A stretch of DNA of 64,000 nucleotides from an uncultured Muribaculaceae bacterium (GTDB lineage Bacteria > Bacteroidota > Bacteroidia > Bacteroidales > Muribaculaceae): contig CAQFOZ010000003.1 in assembly GCA_948788915.1 (NCBI GenBank), forward strand, positions 10,849 through 74,848. Direction: 5' to 3'. Positions 53,229 to 61,588 of this stretch are shown here, piece after piece. Made by a program: the position numbers and the translations under genes. Below the pieces are notes generated by a model, which had not been told where the DNA came from, searched no databases, and worked only from the letters and a program-made list of their open reading frames with translations. Numbering within the stretch: position 1 is the first letter of the stretch; each line of letters opens with the position of its first letter.

Positions 53229-53921
53229 ATGGGAAATGAGAGTGCTGAACGCATCCAGACTTCTCTTCTTAACTCTCTTGAGAAGAAAGCTATAAAGTGG
53301 CTTGTGGAACGCTTGCCAGCGTGGGTTACATCTGACATGCTTACTTATTTCGGAGTCGTGGCCGCTGTGATGTATGCCGGATTTTGCTGGCTGGCCCAAT
53401 ATAATGTGAATTTTTTCTGGGCATCATCTTTCTGTCTGGTGCTTAACTGGTTTGGTGACAGTCTCGATGGATCTATGGCGCGAATCAGACAGACTCAGCG
53501 TCCTAAGTACGGGTTCTTTATTGATCACTCTCTCGACGCCCTTACGACGTGCTTGTTCTGTCTGGGACTTGGATTGTCTCCATTGATGGATCTCAGTATT
53601 TCCTTGTTCATTATGGGCGGTTATCTGTGCATGTCAATCTACACATACCTTTCTACAATTGTAATGGGTAAATTCAGACTCACATATGCAAGTCTTGGCC
53701 CCACTGAAATGCGTTTGATAATTATAGCCGTGTGTCTGCTTTATACTTATTTCCCGCTTGATAACATTCTCATTAAGGTATTCAATCAGGAATTTACAAT
53801 ATATGACTGCATCGGGGCTGTTGTAGCGGCTGCTTTGTATATTGTTTACATTGTATCCCTGTCAAAAGATTTGAAGGAGCTTGCAAAAATAGATCCTCCA
53901 AAAACATACCATAAAAAATAA
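53229..53921 (+). CDS. CDP-alcohol phosphatidyltransferase family protein
   Basis: 230 residues, about six membrane segments. The catalytic CDP-OH motif DSLDGSMARIRQTQ with GFFIDHSLD (DxxDGxxAR...GxxxDxxxD) is complete near residues 78-105. Such enzymes displace CMP from a CDP-alcohol, usually CDP-diacylglycerol, to make a phospholipid or inositol-type lipid. The acceptor alcohol is not readable. The stop is followed at once by the ATG of the GtrA-family gene, so they are one operon with the acyltransferase after it. Confidence 0.88.
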   Translation: MGNESAERIQTSLLNSLEKKAIKWLVERLPAWVTSDMLTYFGVVAAVMYAGFCWLAQYNVNFFWASSFCLVLNWFGDSLDGSMARIRQTQRPKYGFFIDHSLDALTTCLFCLGLGLSPLMDLSISLFIMGGYLCMSIYTYLSTIVMGKFRLTYASLGPTEMRLIIIAVCLLYTYFPLDNILIKVFNQEFTIYDCIGAVVAAALYIVYIVSLSKDLKELAKIDPPKTYHKK

Positions 53922-54491
53922 ATGGACAGTAATAACAAGGTTCAAAAAACGGTTGCGGGAACCCGATTGTCAAAAATTAAGGATAAGGTCCTGCATAATG
54001 ACGGTTTTTTCTACACGTTGTTGCGTTCAAGCGTCTCCTCGCAGCTTTGCGGATGGATAGACACCCTTACGGCATTCTTTGCATTTGCCCTGTTTAGACT
54101 GACACCTTTCCTCTCTACTGCCATAGGGGCCTTCATAGGAGGAATTCTCAACTGTGTAATTAATTACAGGTTCACCTTCCACGCTTATGGGGTGAACTGG
54201 AGAATTGCCTTGACAAAATTTATATTTGTGTGGGCCGGATCGTTGCTTCTTAATAGTTTCGGTACGCAGATTGTATATTATCTTGTCAGAGACTGGAGTT
54301 GGTTACAGGAGTTTGCTGTTGTATCCAAAGACGGTATATTCTTGGCGGCCCGTCTGTTTGTTGCATTGACAGTGTCTGTTTGTTGGAATTTTCTTTTACA
54401 GCGTAATTTTGTATTTAGAATAACGCCTGTTGATAAGTATATCGGTATAGTACTTGCAAAAATCGGAATTGGAACCGGGACAAGTAAATAA
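53922..54491 (+). CDS. GtrA family membrane protein
   Basis: 189 residues with four hydrophobic segments. QLCGWIDTLTAFFAFALF, GAFIGGILNCVINYRFTF and a final CWNFLLQRNFVFR form the GtrA signature (N-R-FVF motif). GtrA proteins are thought to flip polyprenyl-linked sugars or otherwise help surface glycan or lipid modification at the inner membrane. It starts immediately after the preceding stop codon. The tail of about 25 residues has no predicted role. Confidence 0.82.
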   Translation: MDSNNKVQKTVAGTRLSKIKDKVLHNDGFFYTLLRSSVSSQLCGWIDTLTAFFAFALFRLTPFLSTAIGAFIGGILNCVINYRFTFHAYGVNWRIALTKFIFVWAGSLLLNSFGTQIVYYLVRDWSWLQEFAVVSKDGIFLAARLFVALTVSVCWNFLLQRNFVFRITPVDKYIGIVLAKIGIGTGTSK

Positions 54492-54504
54492 ATAATTTAA
54501 TATT

Positions 54505-55419
54505 ATGATGCAGGTTGGCAAAAATAATAAGGGTGAGGAGATTTATACCTTCGATACTTTTCCGGGTATAGAGGTGCGTCCGGATGTGATAAACATAAAT
54601 GATGTCGCGGATATCGTTCCCCGGTTTGCTTCGTACCCCCGGTTGGTGAAATGGTTGATGCATCTTTTTCAGATAGATGAGGTTAACAGGATACATTCCA
54701 CTTGGTGCAAGGATCCAGGTCCTGATTTTGTAAAACATCTGATGGAAGATGAATTTAAAATCAAACTGGAGGTGGAGGGAATGGATATTCTGGAACGCTT
54801 CAAGGATAGGCCTTTCATCACTGTAAGCAACCATCCCTTCGGATCGCTTGACGGTATAGCGTTGATATATATTGTCACGCGACTTAGGCCTGACTATAAG
54901 GTAATGGTCAATATGATTCTTAATCATATTACAGCCATGCGTCCCAACTTCATAGCGGTTGACCAGAGTGCGTCTTCCGACCCTGAAAAACGAAGGGTTT
55001 CTGTCGCAGGGGTTCGTGAGGCTCTTTCAATGCTCAAAAACGGTATACCGGTAGGATTTTTCCCGGCGGGTGCCATAGGTATGACAGATAAAGACGGTAT
55101 TATTGTCGACCGACCTTGGCAGCCGATTGTCTTGCAGATTATACGAAAGGCAAAGGTGCCCGTTATCCCGATATATTTTCATGGTACCAATTCCGGTATG
55201 TTTAATTTTCTCGGTCATCATTGTGTGCCATTGCGTACGGCTTGCCTTGCCAGAGAGCTTTTCAAAAAGAAGAACAAGCCTATGCGTGTTTCAATTGGAG
55301 AACCTGTAAGCGTTGAGAAGCAGAATGAATTTGGCAACGATTACGAGGCTCTTGGATGGTATCTCCGTATGCAGACCTACGACCTCTCGGGAAGACATAT
55401 CACAACCTTAAGCAAATAG
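54505..55419 (+). CDS. lysophospholipid-type O-acyltransferase (PlsC-like; GlsA-like candidate)
   Basis: 304 residues. The acyltransferase HxxxxD motif is in VSNHPFGSLDGIAL near residue 108; FFPAGAIGMTDKDG supplies the second block (FPEG-like, here FPAG) and KVPVIPIYFHGTNS the third. It acylates a hydroxyl group of a lipid intermediate at the inner membrane. The long N-terminal region (about 1-90) is found in Bacteroidetes homologues, including the O-acyltransferase of glycine-lipid synthesis; a candidate N-acyltransferase partner lies at 59105. Third gene of the lipid trio. Confidence 0.82.
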   Translation: MMQVGKNNKGEEIYTFDTFPGIEVRPDVININDVADIVPRFASYPRLVKWLMHLFQIDEVNRIHSTWCKDPGPDFVKHLMEDEFKIKLEVEGMDILERFKDRPFITVSNHPFGSLDGIALIYIVTRLRPDYKVMVNMILNHITAMRPNFIAVDQSASSDPEKRRVSVAGVREALSMLKNGIPVGFFPAGAIGMTDKDGIIVDRPWQPIVLQIIRKAKVPVIPIYFHGTNSGMFNFLGHHCVPLRTACLARELFKKKNKPMRVSIGEPVSVEKQNEFGNDYEALGWYLRMQTYDLSGRHITTLSK

Positions 55420-55515
55420 TCAACTTTTGATTGTTAAGTAAGAGATAAAAATTTATCGAAATCTGTTTGAATTTCAGTACATCTGGAATTTAGAGGTCTC
55501 TTTAAAATTAAATCC

Positions 55516-55541
55516 GTGTTAAAATTAACTACTCTCTCTAA
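55516..55541. repeat. single right end of the AGAGTGTG-type repeat
   Basis: GTGTTAAAATTAACTACTCT followed by CTCTAA matches the right end of the 62762 element. No left end is evident. The surrounding 55420-55639 sequence is AT-rich without a gene. Confidence 0.4.
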
Positions 55542-55639
55542 ACAGTTCTTTACATATATCGTTTATTTTTCATTGAAGTGATTTAAACTTTTTTCATCGT
55601 TAAGCTTCGTTAAGATTTTGAGGATATTTTCCATATTGA

Positions 55640-55692
55640 GAAAGGAGCAAGTCTGGGAGCCGAACTTCGGCCGGGCTATGTGACTGACGAAA
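55640..55692 (+). repeat. palindromic intergenic core repeat, copy 2
   Basis: GGAGCAAGTCTGGGAGCCG then AACTTCGGCCGGGCTATG and GACTGACGAA match copy 3 at 62828 nearly base for base and copy 1 in reverse at 5020. The centre is the palindrome GCCGAACTTCGGC. The flanks to 55800 are AT-rich and hold no gene. Confidence 0.7.
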
Positions 55693-55800
55693 TATGGGGA
55701 ATATACCAAAATATTAATGAAGATTGATGATGAAGAAAACATTCTTTCATATTACATAAAAAGTTTAAATTACGTCATTACTTACTGACTACTTATCTAT

Positions 55801-57177
55801 ATGAAATTACCTGATTTTAACGAGTGGAAACAAAGGTTGGCGGGTTATTTCGATTTGTCGGGCGAGTTAATCCCGCAAGCGGACGCAGAAGCCACAATCC
55901 GAGAGGGTGTGTCTTTTAGAGGCACTAATATCATAATCCTCATAATTGCCATTTTTATAGCATCTCTTGGACTGAACACTAATTCGACGGCTGTAATCAT
56001 CGGTGCGATGCTTATATCTCCGTTGATGGGGCCGATCATCGGAATCGGCCTTGCTGTGGGTATTCATGATTTCGAATTGATGAAACGTTCGTTCCGAAAT
56101 CTTTTGATGGCAACTCTTTTCAGTGTGGCTACGTCAACTGTCTATTTCCTCATATCTCCTGTTAACGAGGGACACAGTGAGTTGCTTGCACGTACCTCTC
56201 CTACAATATACGATGTGTTCATCGGATTCTTCGGTGGAGCGGCAGGAATTGTGGCTATAGGAAGTAAGGTTAAGGGGAATGTAATTCCCGGTGTGGCTAT
56301 TGCGACGGCTCTTATGCCTCCCCTGTGTACTGTGGGATATGGTTTGGCAACCTTACAGATGACATATTTCTTCGGAGCTCTGTTTCTGTTCTTTATTAAC
56401 TCGGTCTTCATTGCCTGCGCCACAACGGCTGGTGTAAAGCTGATGAAATATCATATTAAGGATTTTTCAAATCCTCAACGCGCGAAAAGAGTGCGTAACA
56501 TTGTTTATGCTATTGCAATACTTACGATGATTCCTGCGTGTTATCTTACCTATAGGATGTATAAGCAGTCTAATTTTAATAATAATTGCGACCGGTTTGT
56601 CGAACAACAGTTTAATTTTGACGGAACTCAGGTCCTTCATTTCTCCGCGCAGATGAAGGGCAGAGACAAGACTCTGACTGTTTCTCTTATTGGAAAGATT
56701 CTCCCTCAGGATTCTCTTACTCTTGCTCTTACCGACAGATTGCCTCAGTATGGTCTTGCCGGAACAAAATTGAAAATCATACAGGGGGATATGCCGACGT
56801 TTGATTATGACCCGCGTAAGGAGACGTCAACTATGCTGCGAGACATGTATCAGGTTACTCAGAATACTATCAATGAGCAGAGGTTAACGATAGATTCTCT
56901 GCGGAACCGTATGGCGGTTTTTGAGCGTAACGATACAATTGCAGGCGCGATTGCTCCGGAAATACGGGTATTGTTCCCTGAAGTTGACGACATCGCCCTC
57001 ACAAGAACAGTTGTCAGCAATGTGGCTTCTAATAAACTCGATACTGTGAATGTGGCGCTGGTATCATATAAGCGGAAGATGAGCCGCGAACAGTCTGTTA
57101 AGTTCCGCGATTATCTTATTGCCCGTCTTTCTGTAAATTCAATTACATTGGTGAAGTGCGATAATATTGCTAATTAA
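55801..57177 (+). CDS. DUF389 family membrane protein
   Basis: 458 residues. About five to six hydrophobic segments in the first 250 residues with the family hallmark NSTAVIIGAMLISPLMGPIIG, then GFFGGAAGIVAIGSK and ALMPPLCTVGYGLA. The remaining 200 residues are a soluble domain with a short coiled coil (NTINEQRLTIDSLRNRMAVF). DUF389 proteins are conserved inner-membrane proteins of unknown function. It runs co-oriented with GSCFA, the esterase and the N-acyltransferase. Confidence 0.82.
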   Translation: MKLPDFNEWKQRLAGYFDLSGELIPQADAEATIREGVSFRGTNIIILIIAIFIASLGLNTNSTAVIIGAMLISPLMGPIIGIGLAVGIHDFELMKRSFRNLLMATLFSVATSTVYFLISPVNEGHSELLARTSPTIYDVFIGFFGGAAGIVAIGSKVKGNVIPGVAIATALMPPLCTVGYGLATLQMTYFFGALFLFFINSVFIACATTAGVKLMKYHIKDFSNPQRAKRVRNIVYAIAILTMIPACYLTYRMYKQSNFNNNCDRFVEQQFNFDGTQVLHFSAQMKGRDKTLTVSLIGKILPQDSLTLALTDRLPQYGLAGTKLKIIQGDMPTFDYDPRKETSTMLRDMYQVTQNTINEQRLTIDSLRNRMAVFERNDTIAGAIAPEIRVLFPEVDDIALTRTVVSNVASNKLDTVNVALVSYKRKMSREQSVKFRDYLIARLSVNSITLVKCDNIAN

Positions 57178-57202
57178 GCCGCTGCATAAATTGTCTTAAA
57201 AT

Positions 57203-58177
57203 ATGAAATTCCGCACTGAATATACTCCCCAAAAAAGTGACTTGAGATTGACTCCGCAGATACCGGTGTTGACTGTCGGTTCTTGCTTTGCGGAAAACAT
57301 AGCCGTAAAAATGCGGGAATCCTTATGGGATGCCTGCAATCCGGTAGGAACATTGTTTAATCCCCTCTCTATTGCAAAGGTGGTGAATTTGGCATTAATG
57401 GATAAGGAGTATGATGAGACAGACCGGATGACATTTAAGTCGGATGGCGTGTGGCATTCCTGGTTGTTCGGAACTAAATTCTCCGCATTGACAGAGGAGA
57501 ACCTTATACAGGAAATTGATAAGTCCATGCTGTCGTTTAGAAACACTCTTGGGAATGCTCAAGCCTTGATTGTTACATTCGGGACCGCCAACTGTTATTT
57601 TTTGACGGGCGGGGATGAGAAGGTGGTAGCCAATTGTCATAAGATGCCTGCCACGACATTTGTAAGACGCCGTATATCGGTCTGCGAGATTGTGGAGACC
57701 TGGATTCGATTGTGTGATATTTTACATATCCGCTACCCGGAACTTAAAATAATTTTTAGTGTAAGCCCCGTGCGCCATCTGAAAGATGGTTTTATTGAGA
57801 ATGCACGGTCTAAAGCAACACTGATCCTGGCGGTAGGGGAGATTTGTTTAAAAAAGGAATATTGTTATTATTTCCCTGCTTATGAAGTGCTGACGGATGA
57901 TTTGCGGGATTATCGGTTTTATGCTTCTGATCTCGTGCATCCTTCCGAAGAGGGGATTGAATATATCTGGGAGATCTTCAAGAAAACATATCTCGACGAA
58001 AAGAGTATCGCTCTTTTGAAGCAGGGATATGACTTGAATATGCGAGCCAGACATCGTTTCCTGTTGCCTGGTGCCCCGGCTTCGTTGGAGTTCGCAGGCA
58101 AGACTGAGGAGATGATTAAAGATTTTGCTGTTTGCAACCCTCGGATGCTAACACCGGACAAATTGATGGAATTATAA
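57203..58177 (+). CDS. GSCFA domain protein
   Basis: 324 residues starting MKFRTEYTPQKSDLRLT and containing the name-giving TVGSCFAENIAVKMRE near residue 25; later TFGTANCYF, SVSPVRHLKDGF and SDLVHPSEEGIEYIW, which resemble the GDSL/SGNH hydrolase blocks (Ser, Asn/Gly, Asp-x-x-His). It is probably a cytosolic hydrolase or acyl-transfer enzyme acting on a small substrate; the true function is unknown. It lies 25 bp after DUF389 and 14 bp before the esterase. Confidence 0.82.
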   Translation: MKFRTEYTPQKSDLRLTPQIPVLTVGSCFAENIAVKMRESLWDACNPVGTLFNPLSIAKVVNLALMDKEYDETDRMTFKSDGVWHSWLFGTKFSALTEENLIQEIDKSMLSFRNTLGNAQALIVTFGTANCYFLTGGDEKVVANCHKMPATTFVRRRISVCEIVETWIRLCDILHIRYPELKIIFSVSPVRHLKDGFIENARSKATLILAVGEICLKKEYCYYFPAYEVLTDDLRDYRFYASDLVHPSEEGIEYIWEIFKKTYLDEKSIALLKQGYDLNMRARHRFLLPGAPASLEFAGKTEEMIKDFAVCNPRMLTPDKLMEL

Positions 58178-58191
58178 AGTAGAACTGACTT

Positions 58192-59058
58192 ATGAAAAAA
58201 AAGACACTGTTGACACTTATTTTCTGCCTGATACCTTGCATAGGGGTATTCGCTGCAACTCCACAACCTCAGAAATTTGGATTTAAAAGTGGTGGTGAGA
58301 AAAGAACATATTCTATGTATCTTCCTGCTAATCTGAAAGAAGGTGCGCCGTTACTTGTCTATACACATGGCTATGGCTCAAAGAGCAGATGGAAGAAGGA
58401 TCTCAATAAGGTCGCGGACAGAGAAGGTTTCGCTGTGTGCTATCCGGATGGATTCCCCGATTCAAAAGGGAAAGACGGCTGGAATGTTGGCTATCCTTCT
58501 CAAAAGGGAATGAAGGTTGACGAAGTCAAATTTTTCAAAGATCTTAAGAAAGAGGTGTGTAAAAAATTCACTCTCAGTAAGGATAATGTCTTTATGACCG
58601 GAATGTCCAATGGTGGAGATCTGTGTTATCAGTTGGCGTTTACCGCACCTGGCCTTTTTAAGGGTTATGCCTCGGTTGCCGGATTGTTGTTTGATTGCAC
58701 CTACCTGAATAATCCGTTGCCCCTGCCTGTGCCGTTTATGGAGATACACGGCGATAAGGATAAGACTTCATATTGGGATGGAGATCCGGAAGGTAAAGGA
58801 GGATGGGGATCTTATTCCTCGGTTCCGGTAGCGGTAGGGGTGATGGCCGGTGCAAACCGTTGCCGTTATGTGGAAACAGAAGAGTTTCCTACTCTTAGGG
58901 ATCCGGAACGTAAGGTTATTAAAAGTGTCTATAAAGGCAGTCCTATGGGATTTGATGTTGTGTTGTATCAGATTGAAGGCGGTCCGCATTCGTGGGGCGA
59001 TAAAGATGTCCCTACTGCCGAATTGGTTTGGGAGTATCTTTCCAAGTTTGTAAACTAA
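58192..59058 (+). CDS. secreted alpha/beta-hydrolase esterase (PHB depolymerase/LpqC-like)
   Basis: 288 residues with a signal peptide (LLTLIFCLIPCIGVFA). YSMYLPANLKEGAPLLVYTHG leads to the oxyanion segment HGYGS, the nucleophile is in MTGMSNGGDLC near residue 142 (GxSxG) and the catalytic His in GGPHSWGDKDV at the end. Relatives include polyhydroxybutyrate depolymerases and feruloyl or acetyl esterases; in gut Bacteroidales an esterase acting on plant polymers is more likely than PHB breakdown. The -33 box of the next gene lies inside its last codons. Confidence 0.8.
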   Translation: MKKKTLLTLIFCLIPCIGVFAATPQPQKFGFKSGGEKRTYSMYLPANLKEGAPLLVYTHGYGSKSRWKKDLNKVADREGFAVCYPDGFPDSKGKDGWNVGYPSQKGMKVDEVKFFKDLKKEVCKKFTLSKDNVFMTGMSNGGDLCYQLAFTAPGLFKGYASVAGLLFDCTYLNNPLPLPVPFMEIHGDKDKTSYWDGDPEGKGGWGSYSSVPVAVGVMAGANRCRYVETEEFPTLRDPERKVIKSVYKGSPMGFDVVLYQIEGGPHSWGDKDVPTAELVWEYLSKFVN

Positions 59059-59078
59059 ACAGGAATTTATTAAATTTG
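59047..59078 (+). promoter_or_regulatory. promoter of the GNAT-type acyltransferase gene
   Basis: TTTG (59047-59050), a 20-bp spacer and TAAATTTG (59071-59078) form a perfect Bacteroidales promoter; the -33 box is in the last codons of the esterase gene. The leader would be about 20 nt. Confidence 0.75.
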
Positions 59079-59104
59079 CGCCTTGATTTCAAACAAGATG
59101 ACGG

Positions 59105-60031
59105 ATGCAGCCTATAATAGGAAAGATTGACCCATCATTAATAGAGCAAGAACTCACATCGGAACGTTTCCTGCGCAAGACTAACAAAGGAGGTAACGAA
59201 ATTTATGTGGTTGATGCCTTTAATGCACCTATCACAATGCGTGAGATTGGGCGTTTGCGTGAAGAGGCTTTTCGTGGTGCCGGTGGTGGTACTGGCCTGG
59301 AATGCGATATTGATGAGTTTGACACTATGGAGGTTCCTTGTCGCCAGATGATTACCTGGAATCCTGCCGAAAGGGAAATTGTTGGCGGCTACCGGTTTAT
59401 TTTGGGTGAGGACATGGTGTTTAAGAATGGTGTCCCGCAGATTGCCACATCCCATATGTTTCATTTCTCGGAGAAGTTTATTGCGGACTATCTTCCGAAT
59501 ACGCTTGAATTGGGACGTTCGTTCGTAGCTCCGGAATACCAGACAACTCTTAAAGGCCCGAAAGCTCTGTATGCACTTGATAATCTGTGGGATGGCCTCG
59601 GCGCTCTTACGGTAGTGTATCCGCAGATTAAATATCTGTTTGGTAAAGTAACCATGTATCCCAACTATAATCGCGAGTGCAGAGACTATATATTGGGATT
59701 CATGCACAAACACTTCCCCGATCCCGACAGACTTGTAACACCCATATCTCCCTTGGAGACGAATGCTGACTCTGAGGATATTCAGTCTGTGTTTGTCGGA
59801 AAGGATTACAAGGATGATTTCAAGATTCTAAATCATATTGTGCGTGCGCATGGTTATACTATTCCACCTCTTGTAAATGCATACATGAGTTTGTCTCCTA
59901 CAATGAGAGTTTTTGGTACGGCAATCAATACCGAATTCGGAGATGTTGAGGAGAGTGGCATCTTCCTGAAAATCGCTGAAATCCTCGAGGAAAAGAAACT
60001 CCGCCACATCGGCACCTTCTCTCAGGAGTAA
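59105..60031 (+). CDS. GNAT-fold N-acyltransferase (OlsB/GlsB-like candidate)
   Basis: 308 residues. REIGRLREEAFRGAGGGTG, CRQMITWNPAEREIVGGYRF, FHFSEKFIADYLPNTLELGRS and FVAPEYQTTLKGPKALYALD are the core of the acyl-homoserine-lactone-synthase/ornithine-lipid-type GNAT family (Acetyltransf_5-like). In this family the enzyme puts a long acyl chain on an amino acid nitrogen; in Bacteroides the equivalent first step makes glycine lipids. The O-acyltransferase at 54505 could supply the second step, though the two are not adjacent. It has its own promoter. A general acetyltransferase role cannot be excluded. Confidence 0.7.
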   Translation: MQPIIGKIDPSLIEQELTSERFLRKTNKGGNEIYVVDAFNAPITMREIGRLREEAFRGAGGGTGLECDIDEFDTMEVPCRQMITWNPAEREIVGGYRFILGEDMVFKNGVPQIATSHMFHFSEKFIADYLPNTLELGRSFVAPEYQTTLKGPKALYALDNLWDGLGALTVVYPQIKYLFGKVTMYPNYNRECRDYILGFMHKHFPDPDRLVTPISPLETNADSEDIQSVFVGKDYKDDFKILNHIVRAHGYTIPPLVNAYMSLSPTMRVFGTAINTEFGDVEESGIFLKIAEILEEKKLRHIGTFSQE

Positions 60032-60066
60032 AAGTGGTGCGGAGAAATGTATCCGATTTTGGGAAT

Positions 60067-60085
60067 GCGACTTGTCTCAAGTCGC
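60067..60085. repeat. REP-like hairpin 1
   Basis: GCGACTTG-TCT-CAAGTCGC, an 8-bp stem with a TCT loop, between two converging genes. It shares TTGTCTCAA with the hairpin at 60222. Confidence 0.55.
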
Positions 60086-60206
60086 GAACTTTCTTTCTTC
60101 CACTACTCTTTCCTGCGCAAGATTTATACTTAATCCAAACCGGGAAAATACAGTGCGGGTTTAATAAAAAAATTCGTAAGACTGAGGAAACGCGACGGAG
60201 TTTCAC

Positions 60207-60240
60207 CCGACGGATAGGAGGGGAAGTTGTCTCAACTTCC
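60207..60240. repeat. REP-like hairpin 2 with GGAG tetranucleotide
   Basis: CCCGACGGATAGGAG (from 60207) followed by GGGAAGTTG-TCT-CAACTTCC. The GGAG immediately before the hairpin matches the guide tetranucleotide (GTAG/GGAG) of classical REP sequences. A near-identical copy is at 61485. This hairpin may also end transcription from both sides. Confidence 0.6.
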
Positions 60241-60264
60241 TCAGTATAAATTTATAAATGGTTA

Positions 60265-61131
60265 TTAAAATGTGTATGCCATATTAATCGAGAACGAGCG
60301 ACAGGCAGGATTGTAGCCCGGTGTTATGACCGTTATGTCTGAAGATTTTTTGTCCCATTTAAACCATTTCCGATATACCGGAAGCATCCAATAACCTATC
60401 CTTGCGGATAATATTCCTATGCCGGCCCCCGCTATAACATCGTTAAGCCAGTGACGTCCGTTGTAAAGACGTAGAAAGGCTACACCGACAGCTACTGTAT
60501 AAGCTCCGATTCCTATGCCGGTGCCGTATTCTTCTCTCATTAACTCGGCTCCTGTAAATACGGTGGCTGTGTGTCCCGAAGGAAACGAATTCCGTGCACC
60601 CGAATCCGGCCTTTTCTCTTTGAATGAATACTTGCCTATGTTTGTCAATGCCGCCATGGCTATATATGCGGTTGCCTCTACTGCTACCCGTTCTTTAAAA
60701 CTGTGCCTTGACTTGATTCCGATTGATCCGAACGTCAGATATGTTAAGGCAGGAAGGTATTGAACATAATCATCGGCATGGAAGAAGTGATTTCCACGTA
60801 GATTGTCCATTCCGTTTTTGATCTTCGTGTCTAATTTCTTAAATGCACCGTTGTATACTCCAAATACCCCTATAGCCACAAGACTTCCTGGCAGAATCAG
60901 CTGTTTGGCATTAAATCTGGAATGTTCTGTTTTGTGTAGATCAGGAACCGTGGGCTTGTCAGTCGGCAATGAATCGGCAAGTTGTAGGGTGTCCTGAAAA
61001 ATACATGACGATTCTTTAAAATTGTTAGTCTGTGCGTAGCCGCACACATGTGTGATAAGGAGTCCAAGTGTAATAAGACCCCCTTTCAATCCGGTTATAG
61101 CCATTGGCATATCGTTTTGTGCGAATGCCAA
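60265..61131 (-). CDS. PAP2 family phosphatase
   Basis: 288 residues. Hydrophobic N-terminus (LKGGLITLGLLITHVCGYA) and a C-terminal PAP2 domain with all three catalytic blocks: KEKRPDSGARNSF, PSGHTATVF and RLYNGRHWLNDV (KxxxxxxRP, PSGH, SRxxxxxHxxxD-like, with N before G-R-H). Such enzymes dephosphorylate lipid phosphates, for example undecaprenyl pyrophosphate, phosphatidic acid or lipid A. Signal-peptide-like start suggests periplasmic or outer-membrane location. Met 8 or Met 10 are alternative starts nearer to the signal sequence. Confidence 0.82.
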   Translation of the reverse strand: MAFAQNDMPMAITGLKGGLITLGLLITHVCGYAQTNNFKESSCIFQDTLQLADSLPTDKPTVPDLHKTEHSRFNAKQLILPGSLVAIGVFGVYNGAFKKLDTKIKNGMDNLRGNHFFHADDYVQYLPALTYLTFGSIGIKSRHSFKERVAVEATAYIAMAALTNIGKYSFKEKRPDSGARNSFPSGHTATVFTGAELMREEYGTGIGIGAYTVAVGVAFLRLYNGRHWLNDVIAGAGIGILSARIGYWMLPVYRKWFKWDKKSSDITVITPGYNPACRSFSINMAYTF

Positions 61132-61360
61132 TGTCCATAAATTAATTCAACGGATACAGAAACATGGGCAATGACTGCCCAGAATGCACCCGTCGGATTG
61201 GTGTTATGAACGGCAAGTCACGCCCATGCAATGCACGGACGTCCGCAACTTGTTCCCCATTCATAATTTAATGAAATTTCCGACGTTTCATTCTGATTGG
61301 AACAAATAGCAAACGCTATTAATAATGTTTTGGAAGCCTCTGCTTCCGTTATTTTAATTA

Positions 61361-61391
61361 CAAAATTACAAAATTTTGTGAGTTATGCCAA
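61361..61391 (-). promoter_or_regulatory. promoter of the PAP2 gene
   Basis: On the minus strand TTG (61391-61389), a 20-bp spacer and TAATTTTG (61368-61361) match the Bacteroidales promoter. The leader would be about 220 nt and contains two short hairpins (GGAAGC-GCTTCC at 61332 and GGGCA-TGCCC near 61166). No gene lies in this 61132-61408 stretch. Confidence 0.6.
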
Positions 61392-61408
61392 TATCCGGTG
61401 AAACACTC

Positions 61409-61450
61409 TAAGAAACAGTTTAAACTTATTTTAAAGGAATTTTGAGAATA
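61409..61450. repeat. end of the TTAGAAACTG-type repeat
   Basis: TAAGAAACAGTTTAAACTTA then TTTTAAAGGAATTTTGAGA, aligned with 63944-63990. An ACACTCT end of the other family abuts its left edge (61403-61409), as also seen in mirror order at 52639-52653. Confidence 0.5.
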
Positions 61451-61484
61451 TTATTGGATGTATACTGCTCGTCTCTGCCTGTAC

Positions 61485-61519
61485 CCGACGGTTGGGAGGG
61501 GAAGTTGTCCCAACTTCCC
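61485..61519. repeat. REP-like hairpin 3 with GGAG tetranucleotide
   Basis: CCCGACGGTTGGGAG then GGGAAGTTG-TCC-CAACTTCCC. Same layout as 60207-60240 with a compensated change that lengthens the stem by one pair. Confidence 0.6.
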
Positions 61520-61531
61520 GAAAGATAAAGA

Positions 61532-61566
61532 AAGTGCTCCGGCTTATTCTATAAATCGGAGCACTT
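61532..61566 (-). terminator. terminator after ychF
   Basis: On the minus strand AAGTGCTCCG pairs with CGGAGCACTT across a 15-nt loop and runs into TCTTTATCTTT, 23 bp after the ychF stop. Confidence 0.8.
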
Positions 61567-61588
61567 GTGCTATAAGAGTGTGTTTGGA

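Noticed and set aside
55640..55730. A conserved short peptide (GASLGAELRPGY and GASLEAELRPGY) from the palindromic core
   Set aside because: The frame has no start, stops soon after at different places in each copy and is broken in the first copy; likely a by-product of DNA conservation.
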